64,000 nucleotides of DNA from a bacterium (GCA_019752925.1 JAIELP010000004.1:186001-250000), one strand, 5' to 3'; counted from the stretch's first letter, positions 15,170 through 24,763 are shown. Numbers and translations are program-made. Notes: a model not told the origin generated them from the letters alone.

Positions 15170-17425
15170 ATGCGAGCAGATTTAAAAGAGGCCTTTAAAA
15201 ACCGGTTTTTTACTTTTACTATTTTAGTTTTTTGGATGTTTACATCTTTTTTGTTTTTAAATAAAAAAACTCCGTTAGAAGTTTATTCATTGGATTTAAG
15301 CTCAGAAGCGGCCGGTATGTCTTATGGTTCCATAGAACCGCTTAAGGCCCGTTTTGTTCAGGAAGTTGCTACAAAAATTTCGTCACAGGATTTAATGAAT
15401 GGTGAAAAATTAAATCAATTAATAGAAAAATATAATAATGAATTGGCGGCTTCTAATCCGGTTGATGCAATTGATTCTTTTATTTCTTTATTGCCAGAAA
15501 ATTATCGTCGTCACTTTTCGCTTGTGCACAGAAGTTTTAGTATTCAAAAGGGTACACCTACATCACCGAGAGTGATCCTATACGGTCCTGATGCAAAGCT
15601 TATGATAACTTTTAATGCCGGTCAGGATATCGATGGCACTAAAATGCAAGGTGGCGAAGGAATTGAAGTCATTGAATGGAATGCTAACCAAAAAACCTGG
15701 GATTTTTCAGAGTTAAAGTTGGACGCCAGCCACCGTATGGTTAAAGAAGTAAATCCTGCTAAATGCACGATGTGCCATGCCGGAACGCCTAAGCCCGTAA
15801 ATATTAAAAATGCTGAGTTCTACAAAGGAAAACTGAAGCCGATATTTCCACAGTATCCTTTTTGGCCGGGTTTCTACGGCAGTGTAAACGATATTGTCGG
15901 AATTGATTCGCCGACCAGTCGTGATACTATAATGCGCAATCTGCAAGCGACGTTTTCTCAGATCAAGGGTTTAACATTTTCTGAAACGGAAGAGTTGTTT
16001 AGGCTTCGTAAATTATTAGATGAAAACCCTAAGTACATGGAAGTGGTAAAAAATGAATTAGATGTTCATTCTAAACACTTTGCCAAATTTATGGATGGAT
16101 CTAAGCAACGCCCGCGCTACCGTCATTTAGTTACTTTAAAAGATATTTATACTAAAAAGGGTGAAGCTGTTCCTGAATACTTGAAGTCGGCACCATTTAG
16201 AAGAACATTTGAAAAAGAATACGGGCATTATCTTTTAAGGCCTAATTTTTATCTAACATCGCTGATGTCATTTTATCAGTCGCAGTTTATTGCTGATCAA
16301 ATGCGTAAATCACCTATTTACCAACAGATTAAATTTTCATTACTGGCTCGTAAATACAATTGCGGGCCTATTCAAGTTGAGGGCCTGTCTCTTACTGATT
16401 TAGATCCGAGCTTTGATTTACTTTATCCAAATCTTTCTTCGCAGGAAAGCCGGGACCGTCAGTATTTAGCAGCCTATCAGTATAATGTCGTTGCAGCGGC
16501 TAAGGGCGGAGCGCCTGAATTGCCACTGCATGCCTGGAACTTAGAAGCCAATGAAGATATTGCAAGCTATCACTACGGAAATGTTTTTTCAGATTTAAAT
16601 GAATTAGTTTTATGGAATCTGGCGGGTAGTCACTTTCCTCAAATTAAACCCGCCCATGGAAGGCCGGCAGCTGAAGAACGACATTACTCTTTGCCGAATT
16701 CTACATTTTTTAAAAATTATTTAGAGGCCGGCGGTGGATTTGTTTCACGAATGAACGAAAAGCAGATGAATTTTTCGCAAACACTGAATTCTTACTATGG
16801 TAGTAAATCGATGTTTAAGGCTTTGCCGGTTTCTTCTTACTGTGATTCATTATTTATTCCTGCAGCCCGCGATGAATTAAAAAAGCTGGCCCCATTTAAA
16901 CAGCAAAACCAATTACCTCACCAGGTTTTTGCATTAGACAGCCGTTTGTACACATTAAATGAAATCATCGGTAACGAAAAGCCAGGGCTAAATATGGTGC
17001 GCCAAGCCTGCGAATCCTGCCACTCTGATAACACCATAGCAGCCTCGCAACAAATTGAGCCACGAATTAATGTCGACTGGTTTTCCGAAACCTATTCTCA
17101 GGATATTCGTAAAAACTACGTCAGAATTCACGGAACCGACAAAACTCCGGTAGAACTTAAAAAAGTCATCGATGAGGTTTTATCGCCGACCACTTTGCCA
17201 GTACCCTTTGAAAACTCAATGCCCTTTGGCCGCAGACCCATGGAAAGCTTTGCACTTAAGTGTGAGTTAGCCGTGATTCATAACAGCCACAACTCAACTT
17301 CAGCGTTAAAAGGTAAAGTTTTTGATTGCAATAAAGAAGTGGATCCCAATTCGTTTGGCTGTCGCTGCCGCAAACTGAGTATTGCAAAAGATAAATTATA
17401 TAAAGAACTTTATCGCGAACAATAG
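15170..17425 (+). CDS. large membrane-anchored diheme c-type cytochrome
   Basis: A 751-residue protein with an N-terminal hydrophobic helix (about 11-28) that exports it or anchors it in the inner membrane. Two heme-binding CxxCH motifs are visible: C199-T-M-C-H203 and C614-E-S-C-H618. The two hemes are far apart, unlike compact diheme peroxidases. The rest was not recognised. It would be matured in the periplasm by the Ccm or Ccs system. The likely leaderless start is discussed with the -10 element upstream. Confidence 0.85.
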   Translation: MRADLKEAFKNRFFTFTILVFWMFTSFLFLNKKTPLEVYSLDLSSEAAGMSYGSIEPLKARFVQEVATKISSQDLMNGEKLNQLIEKYNNELAASNPVDAIDSFISLLPENYRRHFSLVHRSFSIQKGTPTSPRVILYGPDAKLMITFNAGQDIDGTKMQGGEGIEVIEWNANQKTWDFSELKLDASHRMVKEVNPAKCTMCHAGTPKPVNIKNAEFYKGKLKPIFPQYPFWPGFYGSVNDIVGIDSPTSRDTIMRNLQATFSQIKGLTFSETEELFRLRKLLDENPKYMEVVKNELDVHSKHFAKFMDGSKQRPRYRHLVTLKDIYTKKGEAVPEYLKSAPFRRTFEKEYGHYLLRPNFYLTSLMSFYQSQFIADQMRKSPIYQQIKFSLLARKYNCGPIQVEGLSLTDLDPSFDLLYPNLSSQESRDRQYLAAYQYNVVAAAKGGAPELPLHAWNLEANEDIASYHYGNVFSDLNELVLWNLAGSHFPQIKPAHGRPAAEERHYSLPNSTFFKNYLEAGGGFVSRMNEKQMNFSQTLNSYYGSKSMFKALPVSSYCDSLFIPAARDELKKLAPFKQQNQLPHQVFALDSRLYTLNEIIGNEKPGLNMVRQACESCHSDNTIAASQQIEPRINVDWFSETYSQDIRKNYVRIHGTDKTPVELKKVIDEVLSPTTLPVPFENSMPFGRRPMESFALKCELAVIHNSHNSTSALKGKVFDCNKEVDPNSFGCRCRKLSIAKDKLYKELYREQ

Positions 17426-17434
17426 TTATAAGTT

Positions 17435-17836
17435 TTAATCACGTAAAAAGATGATAGAACATGATGAGTGTGTATTGTTGCCCATGCCAGTCAGCTCGGT
17501 GGCAACGTGACCAAGTTTAAAAGAGCGCCCCATTGGAATTTTACTTAGAGGTACAGTAAATTTAGCGTATTCAGCATTTACAACTTCTTGGGTTTTGACT
17601 TGAAATAACAAGTGCTGCTCATCGCTGTAGGATAAATAAAAATCGGCTTTAATTAAATAGTGATCAAGATTAACAGAAAAAGGCTCACTGGCTGATAACT
17701 GCGCCTCACTTACTAATAACTCCTGAGATTCAATCAGGTTTTCTCCACCTGCAAGATCATAAATTTCACACTTAATTTTGTGTGCTTGAGTTGTTAAGCC
17801 GACAAATAATATTGATAAAATAAAAAATAATTTCAT
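17435..17836 (-). CDS. small secreted protein of unknown function
   Basis: A 133-residue protein with a clear signal peptide (MKLFFILSILFVGLTTQA). The mature domain is predicted beta-rich and has two cysteines. It lies 10 nt beyond the stop of the convergent cytochrome gene and follows the ABC permease gene on the same strand with a 10-nt gap, so it may be the last gene of the ABC operon. No family was recognised. Confidence 0.7.
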   Translation of the reverse strand: MKLFFILSILFVGLTTQAHKIKCEIYDLAGGENLIESQELLVSEAQLSASEPFSVNLDHYLIKADFYLSYSDEQHLLFQVKTQEVVNAEYAKFTVPLSKIPMGRSFKLGHVATELTGMGNNTHSSCSIIFLRD

Positions 17837-17846
17837 ATAACTCCTA

Positions 17847-18650
17847 CTAACTGCTGGCGCTCGAATAATACTTTAAGCAAAATTTCCAGTAGCGTCTTAA
17901 TAAACTGAATAAAATAAATGGCAACACAAGCGCCCACAAAATCATCCAGTAAGTTGTTGGTTCAAGCAGAATACGTGCTGGTATTGAGGCCACCATGGCA
18001 AATGGAACAATAAATATTAAAATTATACGCAAAGCTCCTGAGTAAATAGCATCAGGACGTAGACCTAAGCGGAACAGCGAGTACCAAACATATTGTAAGA
18101 AATCGGCGCGCGTAAAAATAATCGACGTACTATTTAAAGCAAATCGTCCGCAGAAAATAACCGATAATCCGGCAGGAATTAAGAAAATAAGCCACAATAA
18201 TTTAAACCAGTTAAAGTCAGGCAATTGATTTAAGGCCCACAGCAGACCGCCAAATGTAATAAAGAAGCACGGTATATGTGAAACCGAAATACGCTGAGAG
18301 CTCAACATAAACATCGAATTTATAGGCTTCATCAATAATAAATCTAAACTTCCTTTGCGAACATTATCGGTAAAGGCCGAAAAATTTGGATCCCATAAAA
18401 TCATGTAGATCGAATCAATAAACAGAATTAAAAATATAAACACGCGCATTTGGTGTAAGTCCCATTCGCCGATAATTTTGGTGTGGCGGTATAAAACTTC
18501 AAACAAAATTAGTTGTGTCGAATACCAGATAAATTCGCCGATTACCAAAACCACAAAATTTAAGCGATACTCAAGATCTGCAACAAAGCTCGCTTTAAAA
18601 AATGCTCTATAAATAGATAAGTATTTTAAAATTTTCTGCCATAAACTCAT
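17847..18650 (-). CDS. ABC transporter permease, DUF990 / ABC-2 type (second subunit)
   Basis: A 267-residue membrane protein (about six transmembrane helices) starting at MSLWQKILKY. The ATG overlaps the stop of the upstream permease by one base (TAATG). A longer frame would run into that gene and is rejected. The pattern FTDNVRKGSLDLLLMKPIN near the first cytoplasmic loop is typical of DUF990 permeases, which come in unlike pairs with one ATPase. It probably forms a heterodimer with the 18650-19471 product. The substrate cannot be told from sequence. Confidence 0.87.
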   Translation of the reverse strand: MSLWQKILKYLSIYRAFFKASFVADLEYRLNFVVLVIGEFIWYSTQLILFEVLYRHTKIIGEWDLHQMRVFIFLILFIDSIYMILWDPNFSAFTDNVRKGSLDLLLMKPINSMFMLSSQRISVSHIPCFFITFGGLLWALNQLPDFNWFKLLWLIFLIPAGLSVIFCGRFALNSTSIIFTRADFLQYVWYSLFRLGLRPDAIYSGALRIILIFIVPFAMVASIPARILLEPTTYWMILWALVLPFILFSLLRRYWKFCLKYYSSASS

Positions 18651-19471
18651 TAGGCACCGGTTCCTGTGTACTCGCGCACACCTCGGTTCCATAGAAAATA
18701 AGAAAGTATGCCGGCAACAACTAAGCCCCAGGAGATATTAAAAAATCCTCTGTAAAGCAAATCCCAGTCGCCGCGTCCGGTGATGAAGGCCAAAGGAACA
18801 TAAACTCCTGAAGAGAAGGGTAAGCTTAAAAGTATGCTCGATAAATTTTCAGGCATTAAATCGATAGGCACTAATTCGCCACCTAATAACATCAAACTTA
18901 AGTTTTTTAGTAGTGTAAACGAACGAACGCGGGTTAAGTAAAAACCTAAAGTTGAAACTATAAAGCTCATGGTGTGAACCAAGAGGATGTAGTAAACTAC
19001 TAAAATAAAAGCAGCAGGTAAGCGCTCGTAATGAACAGGCAAATCAAAAAACAATGAAAAGGCTATTGGCACGGTCATCGAAAACACAGTGGTAATCACT
19101 TTGTACCCCAGTGTTTGGCTTAGGTAGTATTCAAAAAAACTTAACGGACGGGTTAAGATAGTGTTGATTGAGCCGCTGACGACTTCTTCCACCATCATGG
19201 ATTCATACATCCAACTTATGGCGATACGACCTAAAAAGGGTGCCCAGACAGCATAAGCCAAGTAAGAATCACGTCCGAAGCCACCGATCAAGCCTGTGGC
19301 GTCTACTGTTTTGAAGATGGCAATCCAAAGTAGTACCTCTATACCCACACTCAGTATGGGTTGAATAAAAGCATCAATGATAAAATTAAATCTGTACTCT
19401 AGGTTGGTAACAATACCTAGCCTAGCGAGTGCCAGATTCCGCTTCAAGAAAGCGGTGAATTGCGTCTTCAA
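18650..19471 (-). CDS. ABC transporter permease, DUF990 / ABC-2 type (first subunit)
   Basis: A 273-residue membrane protein related to the next permease (shared features such as VVSGSINTILTRPLS and EYRFNF). The start is TTG at 19469-19471, supported by GAGGAAG upstream. This makes a 50-nt overlap with the ATPase gene, unusually long but consistent with tight coupling. Together with the ATPase and second permease it forms an exporter of the NatA / DUF990 class. Confidence 0.87.
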   Translation of the reverse strand: MKTQFTAFLKRNLALARLGIVTNLEYRFNFIIDAFIQPILSVGIEVLLWIAIFKTVDATGLIGGFGRDSYLAYAVWAPFLGRIAISWMYESMMVEEVVSGSINTILTRPLSFFEYYLSQTLGYKVITTVFSMTVPIAFSLFFDLPVHYERLPAAFILVVYYILLVHTMSFIVSTLGFYLTRVRSFTLLKNLSLMLLGGELVPIDLMPENLSSILLSLPFSSGVYVPLAFITGRGDWDLLYRGFFNISWGLVVAGILSYFLWNRGVREYTGTGA

Positions 19472-20363
19472 AGTCTACTTCCTCAACTTTCAGATCGACC
19501 ACTTCTCCGGCTTTAGCTAAATCACTTAAAACCTGAGTCAGTTCTTGCGAGCTGAAAACTATTTCTTTTTCTTCTGTGGAATTTTTTAAACGGTAAATTA
19601 ATTTCTTTTTAAGATCAGTGGTTTGCATAAAGTGTTCAACATTACCGTCGTAAACAATCTCACCTTGTGAAATCAGCAATAACTGGTCGGCTAACTGAGC
19701 AATATCGTCCATGTAATGCGAAGTTAAAATAATAGCGGGTTGAAACTCTTTAACGTATTTTTCTAAGAAGTTGCGGATAGAGTTTTGCGCAACAATATCT
19801 AAACCAATGGTTGGTTCATCTAAAAATAAAACTTTAGGCTCGTGCAAAAGAGATCCAATGATTTCCATCTTCATTCTTTCGCCTAAGCTTAAACGACGTA
19901 ATTGTGTGTCGAGCACTTGCTCGCATTGAAGTAGGTTAGCTAAATCCATGACACGTTTTTTAGCTCTGACTGGGTCCAAATCATATATCTTAGTTAGCAG
20001 AGAATAGCTATCCAGTGGAGTGATGTCCCACCACAATTGATTTTTTTGTCCTAACAAAATACTGATTTGCTTTAAAAATTCGTTATCACGCTTCCAAGGT
20101 TCGTAACCAAGAACATTGGCCGTTCCGGTAGACGGGTGAATAAGTCCTGAAAGAATTTTAAGTAAAGTTGTTTTACCTGCACCATTAGAGCCAACAAGAC
20201 CAACGATTTTACCGGCTTCAATTTTAAGATTGGCATTTTTGAGCGCCACTTTTTCAGTGTACTTACGGTTATAGAAACCCTTTAAGGAATTAATAATTCC
20301 TTCTTTTTTTGAGTAAGTTTTGTATACTCGTCCCAGATTTTTAGCTTCAATAGCGTATTTCAT
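19422..20363 (-). CDS. ABC transporter ATP-binding protein partnering the DUF990 permeases
   Basis: A 313-residue ATPase. Walker A is GSNGAGKTT (K64), the signature is LSLGE, Walker B is VLFLDEPT, and a switch histidine is in LTSHYMDD. The N-terminal extension with SLKGFYNRKY is typical of the ATPases that pair with DUF990 permeases. The C terminus (about 240-313) is an accessory domain. It is the first gene of the exporter operon on the minus strand and follows an esterase gene by 11 nt. Substrate unknown. Confidence 0.92.
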   Translation of the reverse strand: MKYAIEAKNLGRVYKTYSKKEGIINSLKGFYNRKYTEKVALKNANLKIEAGKIVGLVGSNGAGKTTLLKILSGLIHPSTGTANVLGYEPWKRDNEFLKQISILLGQKNQLWWDITPLDSYSLLTKIYDLDPVRAKKRVMDLANLLQCEQVLDTQLRRLSLGERMKMEIIGSLLHEPKVLFLDEPTIGLDIVAQNSIRNFLEKYVKEFQPAIILTSHYMDDIAQLADQLLLISQGEIVYDGNVEHFMQTTDLKKKLIYRLKNSTEEKEIVFSSQELTQVLSDLAKAGEVVDLKVEEVDFEDAIHRFLEAESGTR

Positions 20364-20374
20364 TAGGTCTTTCG

Positions 20375-21028
20375 TTAAATTCTTTCCAAAATATAGCTTT
20401 TCATTTTTTGCAGCACTTGCATAGGAATTTCGTGTCCACCGCGGAAAGAAACAAACTGTGTGCTGATGCCGTTCTCTTCAAAGAATTTTTGCAATTGCAC
20501 AGAGCCTTTGTGGGGGAGTACTGGGTCGGCTTCGCCATGAGACATCAGCACGGCACTTCCTTTGCGGGCTTTAATTAGCTCACTCCACGTGGTTTTGCTG
20601 AGCAAAGTACCTGACATACAAATAAGACCCGCTGGGGTTTCAGGGGCTTTTAAAAATATCTCAGTGGCTAACATAGCGCCTTGAGAAAAACCTCCAATAA
20701 TGAGGTTTTTCCACTCAAATTTCATGGAGCTAATCATCTTAAAGACCTTTTCCACAGCCTTATCCATTTCAGGAGGGCGTTGATCTGTCCAATCACCGGG
20801 AAGTTCAGTCATTTTAATATTCCACCAAGCGCGGCCGGTCCAACCAGGTCCGATAGGCACACTGTGGTGACCATTGGGAAAAAGCCAATTAACTGCGGGT
20901 AATTGCAGGGCTTCGCTAAAGCTTGCTAAATCAGAGGCATCTGCACCGTATCCGTGAAATAAGATGACCCATTTTCCATCAGGATTATTGTAAACTTCTA
21001 TTGCTTGTAAAGGGCCTGCTTGTCGCAC
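20375..21028 (-). CDS. phospholipase/carboxylesterase family alpha/beta hydrolase
   Basis: A 217-residue serine hydrolase. The oxyanion region is LFHGYGAD, the nucleophile is in GFSQGAM (about residue 117), and the acid and base are in HGEADPVLPH and GGHEIP. This matches the YpfH / lysophospholipase-like carboxylesterases. The start is GTG, with AGAGGT eight bases upstream. No signal peptide, so cytoplasmic. It heads the minus-strand run esterase-ATPase-permeases and is divergent from murE. Confidence 0.88.
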   Translation of the reverse strand: MRQAGPLQAIEVYNNPDGKWVILFHGYGADASDLASFSEALQLPAVNWLFPNGHHSVPIGPGWTGRAWWNIKMTELPGDWTDQRPPEMDKAVEKVFKMISSMKFEWKNLIIGGFSQGAMLATEIFLKAPETPAGLICMSGTLLSKTTWSELIKARKGSAVLMSHGEADPVLPHKGSVQLQKFFEENGISTQFVSFRGGHEIPMQVLQKMKSYILERI

Positions 21029-21097
21029 TCGTCAATACCTCTGGTGAACTCAACTGTTTGTTGTAAACTGAGCCTTCAAATATTAAGCTGAATTTTC

Positions 21098-22603
21098 ATG
21101 AAACTGCATCAGTTATTTTCATATTTTGGAAGCGCCGATCAAAATCCTGATACCAAGGCTTCCCTCGAGCAGGCGCTGCAAAGCGAAGTTCATTCTATTT
21201 GCTTTGATGCACGTCAGGTAAAACTTAATTCGGTTTTTATAGCCGTAAAGGGTGTAGAAAACGATGGTCATAATTTTATTGAACAGGCTATTCAGAACGG
21301 TGCCATAGCTCTGGTTGTTGAAAATAAAAGCAAAGTGCCTGAAAACTATCCTTATCTGGTGCTCGAGGTAGCGGATTCTCGTCAATTAATCGATATTTTA
21401 GCAGCCAGATTTTATAACTTTCCATCGCAAGAGCTTTTCTGTTTCGGTGTAACTGGTACTAACGGCAAAACTTCGATCACGTATATTCTGGAACATATAT
21501 TTTCATATTATCAGAAACCTATGGGTGTAATGGGAACTGTAAATCATCGAGTAGGAAATACAGTGTGGGACGCGCAGATGACCACTCCTGACCCGGTTAC
21601 CTTGCAGGGGCGCTTACGGGATTTCATTCATGAGGGGGCTAAAACTGCAGCTTTGGAAGTTTCGTCACATGCACTTGAACAAAAGCGGGCTCACAGTGTG
21701 CATTTTAATACGGTGATTTTTACCAATCTGACCTTAGATCATTTGGATTACCATAAAACTATGAAAGATTATTTTGCGGCCAAGCAAAAATTATTTACGG
21801 ATTTAATGTGGATCACGACAAAAAAGCCTAAATTTGCTGTGATAAATGTAGATGATTCTTACGGGCGCAAATTAAAAGTAGCCGATGAAGTTTTTGCATG
21901 GACTTACGGACAAAGAGAATGTGATTTTCAGTTTAAAATTTTAAACATGAATTTTAACGAAACTGAATTTGAGCTGAAAACCTCAATCGAAACCCAAAAA
22001 ATTACTTTGCCTGTAACTGGTGAACATACAATTTATAATATTGTAGCCAGTTGTATAGCTGCCATTTCGGCAGGCTTCAGTTTGCAACAGAGTGTACAGG
22101 CATTAAAAACTTTTAAAGGCGTTCCGGGCCGACTTCAAAAAGTAGATTCAACCTCTGAAAAAACAGTTTTTGTAGATTATGCTCACACACCGGATGCTCT
22201 TGAAAATGTTTTAAAATCATTACAAAAAATCCGCAAAACATCAGCTAACTCAAATAAAATTATAACTGTGTTTGGCTGCGGTGGCGATCGCGACAAAAGT
22301 AAGCGTCCGTTAATGGCGGGTATCGCAGCGCGCTTAAGTGATTACATATTTGTTACTTCTGATAATCCACGCACTGAAAACCCTAATTCTATAATTGATG
22401 ACGTTGTAAAAGGTTTACCGTCGGGCTTTAAAAATGTAGATATCGACACAGACCGTGAGCTCTCTATCAAAAAAGCTATAGCTCATGCCAATAGCGGTGA
22501 TGTTGTGTTGATAGCTGGTAAAGGCCATGAAGATTATCAAATTATCGGCACAGAAAAAAAACACTTCAGTGATTTTGAAGTGGCAAAAAAATATTTGGAT
22601 TAG
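21098..22603 (+). CDS. murE: UDP-MurNAc-L-Ala-D-Glu:meso-diaminopimelate ligase
   Basis: A 501-residue Mur ligase. The ATP loop is TGTNGKT (K124). The amino-acid selectivity motif D422-N-P-R425 is the form found in meso-DAP-adding enzymes, so the peptidoglycan should be DAP-type. It reopens the dcw cluster after the 10.5-kb insertion, so it must have its own promoter. The best candidate is weak (TTGTTG 21058, 17 bp, TATTAA 21081). No good ribosome site precedes the ATG. murF follows after 13 nt. Confidence 0.97.
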   Translation: MKLHQLFSYFGSADQNPDTKASLEQALQSEVHSICFDARQVKLNSVFIAVKGVENDGHNFIEQAIQNGAIALVVENKSKVPENYPYLVLEVADSRQLIDILAARFYNFPSQELFCFGVTGTNGKTSITYILEHIFSYYQKPMGVMGTVNHRVGNTVWDAQMTTPDPVTLQGRLRDFIHEGAKTAALEVSSHALEQKRAHSVHFNTVIFTNLTLDHLDYHKTMKDYFAAKQKLFTDLMWITTKKPKFAVINVDDSYGRKLKVADEVFAWTYGQRECDFQFKILNMNFNETEFELKTSIETQKITLPVTGEHTIYNIVASCIAAISAGFSLQQSVQALKTFKGVPGRLQKVDSTSEKTVFVDYAHTPDALENVLKSLQKIRKTSANSNKIITVFGCGGDRDKSKRPLMAGIAARLSDYIFVTSDNPRTENPNSIIDDVVKGLPSGFKNVDIDTDRELSIKKAIAHANSGDVVLIAGKGHEDYQIIGTEKKHFSDFEVAKKYLD

Positions 22604-22616
22604 TTGAGGAACAATT

Positions 22617-24032
22617 ATGAGATGGTCGTTAGCAAAAATAGCATCATGGACCGGTGGAAAAGTTTTATCTACTCACCGTGAGGATTTTTCTGAAATCGGT
22701 ACCGACACCCGTAAAAATTTAACAGGTCAGGTTTTTATTGCGCTTAAGGGCGATGCTTTTGATGCTCACGATTACCTGGATAAAGCGGTGCAGGCCGGAG
22801 CTGCGGCTTTAATTGTTCACACATTGCCTGAAAAATTTGAAAATCTTAAGAGCCAAGTGAGTATTATCTTGGTTTCAGATACTCTCAAGGCTCTGCAGGA
22901 TTTCGCACATCATTATCGAAAAACTTTAAAATCCAAAATTATCGGAATTACTGGTTCTAACGGTAAAACCACAACCAAAGAATTTACAGCTCAGATTTTG
23001 AGTCAGTATAAAAAAACACATTACAGTCAGGGAAGTTTTAACAATCATTGGGGCGTGCCTATGACTTTACTGAGCATTCCTCAGGATGCCGACTTTGCTG
23101 TTGTTGAAATGGGAATGAATCACGCCGGCGAAATCACGCAATTGGTTCATATTGCAGAGCCGGATATTGTGGTTTGCACTATGGTGGGCACGGCTCACAT
23201 TGAGTTTTTCGGCACGCAGGCCAATATCGCTAAAGCCAAAAGCGAAATTTATTTAGATTCAAAACCTGAAACCATCCGCATTTTTAATCAAGATCAGGAT
23301 TTAACATTTGATATGATGTATCCGGTTGCCCGAAAATTTCCTGAATCACGCATGCTAAGTTTTTCACAAAAAAACCCTGAAGCCGATGTGTTTTTTAAAA
23401 TCGACGAACTTAAAATGAAAGAAATGAAAATCACCGGTGTTATCGCGGCCGAACCAGGTTCTGCTGTGGTTCCGGTTTTTGGTGAACAGAATTTAACTAA
23501 CTTAATGGCCGCAGCTACGATTGCTTACGCTTGCAAATTAAGTCCTGAACAAATTTGGAAGGCTTTATCCAACTGTAAAACAGCCTGGGGCCGTAATCAG
23601 TTTATTGAAACTCAAAATCATGCTGAAATTCTTTTTGATGGCTATAACGCCAACCCTGACAGCATGAAAGCACTTTTACATAATGTGCCTATGCTTAAAT
23701 GCGCCGGAAAAAAAATCGGAGTCTTCGGGCAAATGAAAGAATTAGGCGAGCATGCTCCGGCAGCCCATACAGATATCGCCGATATAGCAGGTAGTTCAGG
23801 TTTTTCGCAGATTTATTTTATAGGTGAAAATTTCGACGATTTTAAAAAAGGTATTGAGAAGTCGGGCTACAAGGGCGAGTCGTTCTTACAGTCGGGCTTC
23901 AGTGATGAGTTAGGCCAAAAGCTTGGCCAGTCAGTCAAGACGGGCGACATAGTTGTAATCAAGGGCTCGAGGGGAGCGGAAACTGAAAGATTTATTCCCT
24001 TTTGTGAGCCGGTAAACTGGAAAAACAAATAG
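22617..24032 (+). CDS. murF: UDP-MurNAc-tripeptide:D-Ala-D-Ala ligase
   Basis: A 471-residue Mur ligase adding D-Ala-D-Ala to complete the pentapeptide precursor. The ATP loop is GITGSNGKTTTKE (K117). Family marks are FNNHWGVP, EMGMNHAGEI, and the C-terminal DGYNANPDS. The ATG is preceded by GAGGAACAATT. No ddl gene is seen in the window, so the D-Ala-D-Ala supplier must be elsewhere. Confidence 0.97.
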   Translation: MRWSLAKIASWTGGKVLSTHREDFSEIGTDTRKNLTGQVFIALKGDAFDAHDYLDKAVQAGAAALIVHTLPEKFENLKSQVSIILVSDTLKALQDFAHHYRKTLKSKIIGITGSNGKTTTKEFTAQILSQYKKTHYSQGSFNNHWGVPMTLLSIPQDADFAVVEMGMNHAGEITQLVHIAEPDIVVCTMVGTAHIEFFGTQANIAKAKSEIYLDSKPETIRIFNQDQDLTFDMMYPVARKFPESRMLSFSQKNPEADVFFKIDELKMKEMKITGVIAAEPGSAVVPVFGEQNLTNLMAAATIAYACKLSPEQIWKALSNCKTAWGRNQFIETQNHAEILFDGYNANPDSMKALLHNVPMLKCAGKKIGVFGQMKELGEHAPAAHTDIADIAGSSGFSQIYFIGENFDDFKKGIEKSGYKGESFLQSGFSDELGQKLGQSVKTGDIVVIKGSRGAETERFIPFCEPVNWKNK

Positions 24033-24043
24033 GCGAGTGCTAT

Positions 24044-24763
24044 ATGAAAATTATACTAGTTTTTTTATTTTTAACTATATCGGCCAACGCGCAAACTCAA
24101 ACCCCTCCACCAATTAGTGAACAGTACCGTTGGTTGTATGAAATTCTTTTTGATGAAACAGACCGTATTCAGCAGCCGAATGAAGCTTTCAAATCTTTTT
24201 ATGTGCACCTGGCAGATTCTGATCTGGTTTTTCCAAAACCTTCGGATATTGAGGCTAAAAATTTAAAACCGGTGCAAACAGTTGAAGGCACAATTACTTA
24301 CGTTAACGTCATAAAAAAAAGATACACCTACGACATTTTAAAAACAGCGGATGGTATATTCGTAATAAATGTTCGAATTCACCTTAAGGATCCGGTTGGA
24401 GCTGATCTTAATAATTTCCGCGAGAAAATACGTGGAGCGCAGGATATCTGGAATGCAAAAAGAGTGGCAGCCGATTTTGAATATGTATTTAAATTTGACT
24501 TAGTTGAGAGTGAGGCCGAGGCCAGATATTCGGTTAATGTATTTGATACCACTCGCGGCCCTTACGACCGCAACTGGGGCCGTGACTGGACGCCAAATGT
24601 AGTGGCTCACGAAATCGGTCATATGATGGGCTTAGGAGATGAGTATCAGACGCTGTCAGGAAAATTTGATTGCATGAAAACTTCGTTAATGTGTACAGCG
24701 TGGTCCGGCGCGCTGATGAAACATCACTACTATTTCATATTGCGCCGATTGATTAATCAATAA
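24044..24763 (+). CDS. secreted metzincin-like zinc metalloprotease
   Basis: A 239-residue protein with a signal peptide ([16 protein letters not shown]) and a C-terminal catalytic motif [14 protein letters not shown]189-E190-xx-H193-xx-G196-xx-D199. This is the extended zinc motif of metzincin-type proteases with aspartate as third ligand; DEY recurs in several secreted bacterial families. It lies 11 nt after murF on the same strand, so it may be co-transcribed with the cell-wall genes. Its 3' end overlaps the convergent queF by 7 nt. Substrate unknown. Confidence 0.85.
   Translation: MKIILVFLFLTISANAQTQTPPPISEQYRWLYEILFDETDRIQQPNEAFKSFYVHLADSDLVFPKPSDIEAKNLKPVQTVEGTITYVNVIKKRYTYDILKTADGIFVINVRIHLKDPVGADLNNFREKIRGAQDIWNAKRVAADFEYVFKFDLVESEAEARYSVNVFDTTRGPYDRNWGRDWTPNVVAHEIGHMMGLGDEYQTLSGKFDCMKTSLMCTAWSGALMKHHYYFILRRLINQ

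Noticed and set aside
18468..18480. GCCGATAA on the plus strand at 18469 and a similar one at 24903
   Set aside because: Both lie inside coding sequence, pointing away from any nearby start; treated as chance matches.
10536..21028. Genomic island or prophage explaining the dcw split
   Set aside because: No integrase, transposase, tRNA or flanking direct repeat was seen, and codon use looks similar to the flanks by eye.
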